Shown here in pieces: positions 55,326 through 64,000 of a DNA stretch of 64,000 nt (within the stretch, counting starts at the first letter, position 1; each line of letters begins with the position of its first letter). The notes beneath the pieces were generated by a model. The model saw only the letters and a list, made by a program, of their open reading frames with translations. It searched no databases and was not told where the DNA came from. A program made the translations under genes and the position numbers. This stretch comes from Kitagawia praeruptora (taxonomy: Eukaryota; Streptophyta; Magnoliopsida; Apiales; Apiaceae): the NCBI GenBank assembly GCA_037693485.1, contig CM075348.1, positions 36,078,501 to 36,142,500 on the forward strand, in the 5' to 3' direction.

Positions 55326-56109
55326 TTTCAAAACTTTGAGGAAATTCAAAAACAAGGGTTAGTACGTATAACAAGAATATGAAATCCGCTCTAAAAACCA
55401 CCAGCTAGATTGTGAGATCTTTCCGGTCAAAGCTTGAATTATTCAGTAATTGTGTGTATGTGCTCTGTATATCTGAAAAATGATGACGTTAAACACAAAC
55501 AAAAACTCATCATTTATAAGGTTTCAAGTATTAGTGGGTTAGGTGTAATAGTGATAGGTTATGTTTGAAAAATAACACCGCTGAATAATTTCTCACCTAA
55601 CTACCTAATTAGCCGAAAAAACATCTTATCACCGAAACCTGTCGGCCGAAAAAACATCTTATCGCCGAAACCTATCAGCCTATACACATACACATATTTA
55701 ATACTTCTAATTATTATGGATTCAAAAATAATCACACAGTAAATCAAGAATTAATCCACAATAATCAGATAAACTCACAATTAAATAAACATAAAATTAA
55801 CACAATATCATTAATTGATATATGTCAATAAAATATTTATTTAATTATGCTACAATTTATTTTAATAATCAAATATCAGAACAGGTGAGATCCAATCTTG
55901 AATTGCTTCAGTCATGATATCAATTATTAAAATAAATATCGAGTACACGAGTATTACACAAAGATATAACATGCAAACCTGTTAATACTCAAGTATCGCT
56001 TCGGTAGTACCAACTAATTACCACAAATTTCTAACACTTAAACACATGGCAACTAATTAGTAGATAAAATCATGAAAATGTACAACAACTTGCATCTGTT
56101 GACTTCCTG
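55326..56109 (-). other. Spacer between SIRE pol and env-like ORF
   Basis: AT-rich with no ORF. A roughly 35-bp unit starting GCCGAAAAAACATCTTATC is present twice in tandem at about 55612-55682. Confidence 0.6.
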
Positions 56110-59100
56110 TTAAGAGGACAAGTTTAACATGCCAAGTTCACTAACCAGCCTATTGAATGTAGATTCATCAAGTGGTTTCGTGAAAATGTCTGCAAGTTGT
56201 TGCTCAGTGGGAATGAAGTGAAGTTCCACAGTACCATGCATAACATGTTCACGAATGAAATGATACCTTATGTCGATGTGCTTGGTTCGAGAATGTTGTA
56301 CTGGATTATTCGAGATTGCTATGGCACTTGTGTTGTCGCAGAATATGGGTATTTTGTTCAGCAACAGACCATAATCCATGAGTTGATTCCTCATCCACAA
56401 GATTTGTGAGCAACAGCTACCAGCTGCAATGTATTCTGCCTCTGCTATAGATGTGGCTACTGAATGTTGCTTCTTGCTGAACCAGGAAACCAATCTCCTT
56501 CCAAGGAATTGACAGCTTCCAGAAGTACTCTTGTGATCAATCTTGCAACCAGCATAATCAGAGTCTGTATAGCCAACTAGGTCGAAACCCGCATCCTTAG
56601 GATACCAAATACCAAGATTCGGAGTACCCTTAAGATATCTGAATATACGCTTCATGGCTATCAGATATGATTCTTTAGGATCAGCTTGGAACCTTGCACA
56701 TAAGCACGTTGCGAACATTATATCTAGTCTGCTTGCAGTAAGGTAGAGTAGAGAACCAATCATGCCCCTGTAGATTGTTATGTCAACTCGTTTTCCAGAT
56801 TTATCTTGATCAAGCTTAGTGGCAGTGGCCATAGGAGTCTTTGAAGGTGCTAAATCTTCAAGATGATACTTTTTAAGAAGATCCTTGATATAATTGGATT
56901 GACAAATAAAGATACCATCTGTTCTTTGGCTCACTTGCAATCCAAGGAAGTAGTTTAGCTCTCCCATCATGCTCATCTCGTACCTACTCTGCATCAACTT
57001 AGCAAATCTTGCACAAAGTGCATCATTCGTAGAACCATATATAATGTCATCAACATAAACTTGCACAAGTAGAATATCATTTTTATGCTTTTTATAAAAC
57101 AAAGTTTTATCTATGACACCTCTAGTAAAACGACTTTCAAGTAAGAATTCAGCAAGAGTGTCATACCATGTTCTAGGCGACTGCTTAAGACCATAGAGAG
57201 CTTTGAATAGAAGGTAGACGAAGTCCTCAAGTTCAGGATCAACAAAACCAGGAGGTTGTTCAACATAGACCTCTTCTTCAAGCTCACCATTCAGAAAAGC
57301 ACTTTTCACATCCATCTGATATACTCTGAAGTTTGAATGTGCAGCAAATGCCAGAAACATCCTGATGGATTCTAGTCTAGCAACTGGTGCAAAAGTCTCA
57401 TCATAATCAATACCTTCTTCTTGAGTGTAGCCTTTGGCAACCAGTCTCGCCTTGTTCCTTGTAACAATTCCATTCTCATCAAGTTTATTTCTGAATACCC
57501 ATCTTATATCAATTACAGATTTGTCCTTTGGTCTGGGTACCAGCTTCCAAACTTTCTGTCTTTCAAATTGATTGAGTTCCTCTTGCATTGTAATCACCCA
57601 ATCTGGATCTTCCAGAGCTTCTCTAACCTTCTTAGGTTCAATTTCTGATAGAAAACCAGAATACAAGCATTCATTCTGAGTAGCTCTTCTAGTCTGAACT
57701 CTTGAGTCAAGATCACCAATGATCAGATCAAAAGTATGATCATGATTCCACACAGTTTGCCTAGGTAGATGAATTCTTGATGATTCCCCATTATCAGTAT
57801 TCTGAATAGTGTATCCTTCTTCTGATCCCCCTGAGTTGTTGTTGGTATGATCTACAGATGTACTCTCCTGAGGACTGGAACCAGAAAGAGTCTGACTTTG
57901 AGGTCCTGTGATCTCACTGCCATCACCATTACCTGGATCACCATTATTACCATCTCCATTATTACTATTAACATTATCAACAGCAACCTCAGGTTCGGTT
58001 CATCATCCTTATCATCAGAAAGATTCTCAAAAGCTAGAGATTCATCATCATCTTCTTTCTGAATACTAGGAGATCTTGCATCATCAAATCTCACATTAAG
58101 GCTTTCCACAACCTTCTAACTATCGATGACATACACCCTGTACGCCTTAGACTCCAATGAATACCCTAGGAAAATGCCTTCATCTGCTTTAGCATCAAAC
58201 TTACCAAGATGCTCATAGCCATCTTTAAGAGCATAGCATTTTCCTCCGAACACATGAAAGTACTTCACGGATGGTTTAGTGAGGGCCATAAGTTCATATG
58301 GTGTCTTCTCATACATTTTGTTGATCAGGGTTCTATTCTGAGTATAGCAAGCTGTATTGACTGCCTCAGCCCAGAAATAAGTAAGAAGTTTAGTTTCATT
58401 CAGCATTGTTCTGGCAGCTTCAATCAGTGTTCGATTCTTCCTCTCAACCACTCCATTCTGCTGCGGAGTCCTGGGTGCTGAAAACTGTCTTGAGATACCC
58501 TTCTCAGTACACCATCTATTGAGAACTGAGTTTCTGAATTCAGTCCCATTATCTGATCTGATTTTACGCACGGGCACTCCAGCTTCTAGCTCAATCTTCT
58601 TGATATGATCGATAATCATCCGCGCTGCTTCATCCTTAGAATGCAAGAATAACACCCATGTGTATTTGGAATAGTCATCCACAGTTACTAAATAGTATCG
58701 ATTCTTGGACATAGACATGACATTAACTGGACCAAACAAATCCATATGCAGAAGTTACAGTGGTTCAGTGATGTATGATATTGTCTTCCTTTTGTGTGAT
58801 GCTCTCTTGGACTTTCCCTTTTCACATGCTACACATAGTCCGTCAGGACTGAACTCCATCTCGAGTAATTCTCTCACAAGTTCCCTCTTGACTAGAGAAT
58901 TCATAGTCTTAAAGTTAAGATGTGAAAGCTTCTTATGACATAACCAACTGTCTTCTGAAGATGCTTTACCATAGAAGCACGTGACTTCATCATTGCCAGA
59001 GTTCCAGTCAGCTACGAACAAATCACCCTTTCTCACTCCTTGCAAAGCGAGCTTCTCATCCCTCTTGTTACTGATCAGACACTTCTCCTTCTTGAACAAG

Positions 59101-61853
59101 ACTTCATATCCTTTATCATAAAATTGACTTATGCTCAGAAGATTATGCTTTAGACCATCAACAAGAGAGACTTCTTCAACGCTGACATTCCCAAATTCCA
59201 AACAGCCATATCCCGTAGTGAATCCTTTGCTGTCATCTCCAAAGGTAACCACTGGGCCAGCTTTCTCAACCACCTTTGATAGCAGGGCTCTATCACCGGT
59301 CATATGTCTCGAACATCCACTGTCCAGAATCCACATGACTCGCTTTTTCTTCATGCCCTGTATTCAAAGGAGATTAAGTTTTCTTTGGTACCCAAACTTG
59401 TTTGGGTCCAGAGAGCTTAGACACATTTGCATATTTAACAGATTTCTGTGCAGATTTAGCAGATTAGAATTTGCCTTGACTGTCTCCTTTTCTCTTACAG
59501 AGGCCTCAGTAGAATTGATTCTAGGCTTGGGAGAAAAGGATTCTTTCCTAGATTTAGGTGGACTAGCAGTCTTAGGTCTGTTATTTCTATCATGTTTTGT
59601 TTTCTTACTTTTATCATCATGTGAACAATTATTAACAGCAGGAGATGCATGTGTCACATTTAGAAAAGCAATCATAAGATTAACAGTGCATGATATGCAA
59701 GCAGTTGAAGCACACTTAGAATGAACAGGCATGGCAGACATGTTATGAACATGAGCATTAATATTATGATTATTCTCTACTTTAGCATTCTTACATGCAT
59801 GAGTAAGATGAGCAGTAGAGTTGCAGTTGTTACATAACTTCCTAGGACTATTTTTGCCTATCCTTCCATTTCTGTTCTTCTTAGCCTTAGACTCATTTTG
59901 ATCACCTAGTTCAGTTTTAGGTTTTACAAATTTGACAAACTTACTAGGTGACATTGCCTTTTCATTTCTTTGCTTTTTAATGTCCTCAACAAGTATTTCA
60001 TTTCTAATTAATAAAGCATCAACATCAAAGGGCTCAGAGGTAACTTCCTTATATAGGGGACTATCTGCATTCTTAAGAACATGTGGTGCATTACTGGATG
60101 TAGCCTTAGCTGATTCAGGATCCACCACTTGTTTCTTACATTTCTTAACATTATAGTCAAATCCAATATCAACTCTTGGACCAGATATTCGACTATCAAA
60201 CAATTCCCTAGCAAGGTTAGCTGAATTCTGAAAAGCATATAGCTTACCATCTATGTCAGCTATTTTCTCTTTAAGTTCATTCTCTGTCTCGACACTAACC
60301 TAGAATTTGTTTTCTAGATACTCATTTCTTTCCTTTAGATTTTCTATCTGCATATTAGTGAGTTCTAGTTCCTCATTCCTGGCTTGTATCTTACTAAGTT
60401 CAGCCCTAGCATTTTCATTCTCAGATTTAGCAGTTGTTATATCTTTTAAAGCATATTCTAAATCCCATCTAAGATCACTTATAGATTTGCTAGAGTCTAT
60501 CACATGCTTGACACAATCACGATTACGACATTTAAATCTATCAGCCATAGAAGAAGGCATATTTTTTACCTCATATCCGTAAGTAGGATCATAGTCTGCC
60601 ATCAGCGCAAGATTGCCATACTCCTCTTCATCGTCAGTGTCATCCCAGCTTTTGCCCTCGGCAATGTAAGACTTGACAGGATACTTTTTCTGAGAGCTAG
60701 AGTCCCTTTTCTGAAAAACGTTCTTCCTTTCATTTGCTTGCCTGGGTTCTCTGCATTCGCTGGCAAAGTGCCCCATCTTATCACAGTTCTAGCACCGAAA
60801 CTTGCTACAGTCTACCATCCCTGTCTTGTTACTCTTTCCTGATTCAGACCCAGAAGATGAACCAGTTCTCTGCGATCTGTTGCTACTTCCAAAAGATCTG
60901 TACTTGGTATTTTTCCTGAATCTGATTCGGCTAAAGTTAGCTGCTAATGTAGCCATAGTAGGATCCTCCAGTTGCTGCAACTCCTCAAGAGTATAATACT
61001 CACTTTCGTCACCAGGCAGATCATCATTGTCCATTTCAGCTTCAAAGAACACATCCTTCTTATTCTACGGTTTCACAACCTTTGTTTCAGGTTCTTTGTG
61101 GCTGGATGCAGTAAGAGAAGTTGTCTTCAATAATTCAGCATTCTTGCTGTCCACTGTTCCAGCACCATATATAATTTTCCTTTGCTCTTGCTCCATCTCA
61201 TGAGTTCTTAACTTTCCATACAACTTCTCAAGAGTCATTGTAGCAAAGTCATCTCTCTCTCTGATGGATGACGCTTTATGTTCTACATGGTGTGGTAGAG
61301 TCAGCATGAATTTCCTGTTTGTCTCTCTTAGAGGATACTTCTTCTCGTGAATGCTCAACTCATTCAGTAGCTTATTGTATCTCTCGAAAACTTGAGTGAA
61401 ACTTTCACCAGGAAGAGATTTAAAAGCTTCGTAGTGAGACGTCAGAATATCCAGTCGATTTTCACGAACTTCATCAGTTCCCTCCATTATCATTCCAATC
61501 GTATCCCACATGTGTTTCGCACTAGTACAGTTCATAATTTGATGATTCATTTCATCATCCATGGAGTCAACTATGATTAGTCTAAGATTGGTATCCAATC
61601 CATCTTTTTCAGTTTCAGCAGCGGTATACTCCGATGGACGTTTTGGAATCATTCCTCCAACAGCTACACTACTTTCACCATCCTCAGTAGTTTCAGGAGC
61701 AACTTTCATTGGTTTAGACCAACCCTCAGTCAACGTCTCCATGTATCTAGGATTTGACGCTTGCATGAACAGTAACATCTTCATTTTCCACATGCTGTAA
61801 TTATCACGCTTAAATGAAGGAACCTTAATACTGCTACCTTTTTGAGTACTCAT
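56110..61853 (-). pseudogene. SIRE-type Copia gag-pol polyprotein, six stops and one frameshift
   Basis: One long frame from ATG 61853. Gag spans 61853 to about 60300 (FKRDNYSMWKMKMLLFMQAS, ESFTQVFERYNKLLNELS, zinc knuckle around 60790 ending MGHFASEC). A spacer with coiled-coil-like ERNEYLEN and a second CNNCNSTAHLTHAC-type knuckle follow. Next are protease (MWILDSGCSRHMTGD, 59340), integrase (HMDLFGPVN, IRSDNGTEFRN, TPQQNGVVERKNRTL), RT (ARLVAKGYTQEEGIDY, VYVDDIIYGSTN) and RNase H (YTDSDYAGCKIDHKSTSG). Stops: TAG 61065, TAG 60789, TAG 60300, TGA 59364, TAA 58755, TAG 58116; frameshift near 57998. The RT-RNase H part, 57753-56110, is open. Most stops replace glutamine codons. Confidence 0.92.
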
Positions 61854-61899
61854 GATTCTGGATGACGAACACGGATCTGATCTGTATGTCGATCAACAA

Positions 61900-61911
61900 G
61901 CTCCGATACCA
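61900..61911 (-). other. Primer-binding site of the SIRE-type element
   Basis: Minus strand TGGTATCGGAGC, one change from the initiator tRNA-Met complement, two bases from the 5' LTR. Confidence 0.85.
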
Positions 61912-61913
61912 AT

Positions 61914-63029
61914 TGTTAGGTCCAGAATAACGTAGAAGGGGGGTTGAATACGTTATTTCGAAATATTTGGATTTTTGAGATGTGAAAAACAAGGTCAACA
62001 ACTGAATCGAAATAACACAATCAATTCGGGAAAATATCTTTGAATTGATAAAAACCGAGGGGTGTTACAACTTCTAATCCAGTGGATTAGCTTCAAAAAC
62101 CAGAACACTCCTAAGGATAGTTTAGGCACGAGGACCTTCTACCCGACACTTCCTGAAAGCGGGCTAAGTCGGCTTTCCTACTAGATGGACTGTCTAGCAG
62201 CTTACACAGAGAAGATATAAGAGAGAGAAGAGAGAGTTGTGTGTTGAGGTGTGTTTTGAAATGAAATACAACATGCCTATTTATAGATTTTAGAAAGTCA
62301 CTATTTGGCACTATTCCAACAACCCCCAAATACTATTCCAACAACCCCAGCTATTATTCCAACAACCGTAGTTACTATTCCAATAACCGCAGTTACTATT
62401 CATATGAATAGTACTACTCATATGAATAGTGATTTCGGTTACTATTCATATGAATAGTGATTTCGATTACTATTCATATTCTCTTCTGTTTATTTTGCTG
62501 TTTTAATTCATCTCAAAAAATAATTCAAGTACCAGATTAATTTAATTATTTTGTTATAAATAATTAATCTGTTACTTATTTAATTTTCTGAGTAAATTAA
62601 TTTTTGACAATACCTTGAGATATTATGTCTATCCTTGATCGTCAATAGGCTTTGGCAATTCTTTCTATGAATTAATGTGTTGATCCTTCTCGTATGTGCT
62701 GACACTTAGTGCACTGGTCTGGTTCACAAGTGACTAGCACTGATCTTGATCTTCACACCTTCGTTGCATTCCAATTGATTAGCCTGCAGCAATATCTTCA
62801 ATTAATTTGAATACATGGAATCTTTTTGCCCTTCAACTTAATCATCTGTACATCTTATTCTGTCACTGAGGCTTGATCATGTTAATGAACTTCTTTCAGT
62901 GACTTGATCCTTGTCGGTGCCTGTTCTTCAAATTTCACGATCCCTGTATAGAGTTAATATTATTTATCTTTTATCCTAGTTGAGTTATATATGTCCTCTA
63001 TTACGTATTACATTATATTATGCCTTACA
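61914..63029 (-). repeat. 5' LTR of the SIRE-type element
   Basis: 1116 bp, same termini as 52027-53093. Longer mainly because the TACTATTCCAACAACC and ACTATTCATATGAATAGT repeats (about 62330-62458) have expanded. Confidence 0.93.
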
Positions 63030-63034
63030 AAGCC

Positions 63035-64000
63035 ACTGAACCTTACTCATTCCTTCTTTGAATATTTTGTTTGCTGGAACATTTAGCACTTTCAAGATGT
63101 CTTCCTAGGCAGTATATCATCCACTACCCCCCGAAAAACTGGAACGACTTTATGGGGTTCCATCAGCAGGGCTACTGGTAACATGATTCCTGAAGTATTC
63201 TGAATGGATCTTCCATCATACCCGTATAGTGAGGTGTTTACTTTTGACCATTTCCTTGATTTAACCATTTGAGTATCCCACACCAGTTGTGCAACGCCCA
63301 TTTACTGCATAAGAGGCCAAACATGGCCAAGATTGTTTTTTCTTGATGAATCCCCTTTAGGCACTAATTAATTCTTTTGGGGTTCTCATGTCGAGTGACA
63401 CAACTACCATGGTGGAACCCCTACATTGAGTTCCAATATTTTCCATTTTGGCTTAAAGCCTTTGAATGGTATTTTCCATGCTTAAACCCTTTTCCAAGTT
63501 GCTTCCCGAGTTCTTCTTGCTTATTGCGGGCCTTTTCATTATTCAGCTTCTTGCTTATAATCAAGGGGCCTTCCATCATCGAACCTATCGTATACGAACC
63601 CCATTTCTGGGAAGCTCGTTTCAGACGGAGTCCTTTTTACCAATCTTTTCCATATTTTAATTCGACAAGCTTCATACTAAGCTTTTTGCCCAATCCATTA
63701 AACATACTCGGGCTTCTGTTAAGTGAAGCCTCGGGGTTCTAGGAATTATCTCCTTGAACATGTCATCATCGAACCCCTGTTCGGGTTCCTCCCACCTATA
63801 AACCTCTTTTTCATGGAAGCTTATCTTCCAGCTCATTCGTGTTCTCATGGTAAATGTTGATGGAAAACCTTCATACCGAATATGTAAATTATCAATAAGA
63901 CACCTCTAAGCTTACATGAGCTAGCTCGTTGTAAGAAACAAGAGGTATCTATGAGAATAATGTAAAATATTTCCGGTAGCTCACCAATGAGGGAGTTCAT
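63035..64000. other. Interior of the second non-coding element, right part
   Basis: Continues the sequence interrupted at 52026. Contains the GGGGGGTAGT complement at 63123-63132 and a CTTAC/GTAAG module at 63901-63948. No gene. Confidence 0.55.

Larger units (their letters stand above)
52027..63029 (-). mobile_element. SIRE/Maximus-type Copia retrotransposon with env-like ORF, inactivated
   Basis: A complete 11-kb insertion on the minus strand: 5' LTR 61914-63029, primer site 61900-61911, gag-pol 61853-56110, env-like ORF 55325-53326, polypurine tract 53094-53105, 3' LTR 52027-53093, and a perfect duplication AAGCC (52022-52026 and 63030-63034). The RT motif EEEVYVEQPPGF and the additional ORF downstream of pol identify the SIRE/Maximus lineage. 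Stop codons and two frameshifts disable both ORFs. It interrupts the second non-coding LTR element. Confidence 0.94.
46559..64000 (-). mobile_element. Second large non-coding LTR element, minus strand, runs off the right edge
   Basis: 3' LTR 46559-47520 and polypurine tract 47521-47533, read on the minus strand. The interior spans 47534-52026 and 63035-64000, interrupted by the SIRE-type element at 52027-63029. The LTR head (TGTTGTGCCCAAAAT, AGGCCCATTAAG) and TATA context (CTTGATCCCATATAAA) match the element at 13390-30707. It shares GGGGGGTAGT motifs, CTTAC/GTAAG modules and hairpin arrays with that element, but the sequence is otherwise well diverged. No gag or pol is recognisable. The 5' LTR lies beyond the window, so the duplication cannot be checked. 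Confidence 0.8.

Noticed and set aside
52027..63029. Endogenous virus because of an env-like ORF
   Set aside because: Gag-pol motifs, LTRs and primer site are those of a SIRE-type Copia retrotransposon; no virus-specific protein is seen.

Overview
This is a stretch of a repeat-rich plant nuclear genome, almost certainly a eudicot. The evidence is a BLADE-ON-PETIOLE (BOP/NBCL) type gene, Athila, Tat, SIRE and Tork LTR retrotransposons, CACTA transposons, Stowaway and Tourist MITEs, and low GC. Only one ordinary host gene is visible: the two-exon BOP-like BTB-ankyrin co-regulator at 39449-41940 (+). Nearly everything else is transposable elements nested inside one another. I cannot name the species.

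Layout. (1) 1-1954 plus 11196-11526: the gag/protease end and 5' LTR of a minus-strand Tat-like Ty3/gypsy element that runs off the left edge. Its LTR is split by (2) a complete Athila-like element, 1955-11190, target duplication CCTGC. That element keeps gag-protease and an env-like ORF but has no reverse transcriptase, RNase H or integrase core. (3) 11735-38227: remains of a non-autonomous CACTA element (subterminal repeats built on GGTAGGAAA) opened by two later insertions. The first is a 17-kb non-coding LTR element, 13390-30707. It contains a second CACTA element (15044-19987) carrying exons of an mRNA-capping enzyme and a class-3 lipase, a TRIM (22460-23143) and an Athila-type solo LTR (about 25293-26608). 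The second is a young Tork-type Copia element, 32087-37636, with a small solo LTR lodged at its right edge. (4) 38228-46558: the gene island, with the BOP-like gene, a (CT)n tract next to its start codon, and two MITEs downstream. (5) 46559-64000: a minus-strand relative of the 17-kb non-coding element that runs off the right edge, interrupted by a complete SIRE/Maximus-type Copia element, 52027-63029, target duplication AAGCC, with gag-pol and an env-like third ORF broken mainly by stop codons.

The most unusual signal is in the two related non-coding LTR elements. Their interiors hold arrays of short hairpins whose loops are conserved while the two arms change together. In one array (28302-28634) a roughly 13-nt loop related to GAGCCGAGACTGG is flanked by different but complementary arms in each copy. 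Similar covariation appears at 26710-26970, 27718-28194, 48191-48296 and 49527-49996. I read this by eye. It suggests either a maintained RNA/DNA structure or repeated quasi-palindrome correction, and a covariation test would be needed to tell these apart.

All calls come from reading the sequence and translated ORFs. LTR boundaries rest on TG...CA ends, primer-binding and polypurine sites and target-site duplications that I located directly. Lineage names come from recognised protein motifs, not searches.
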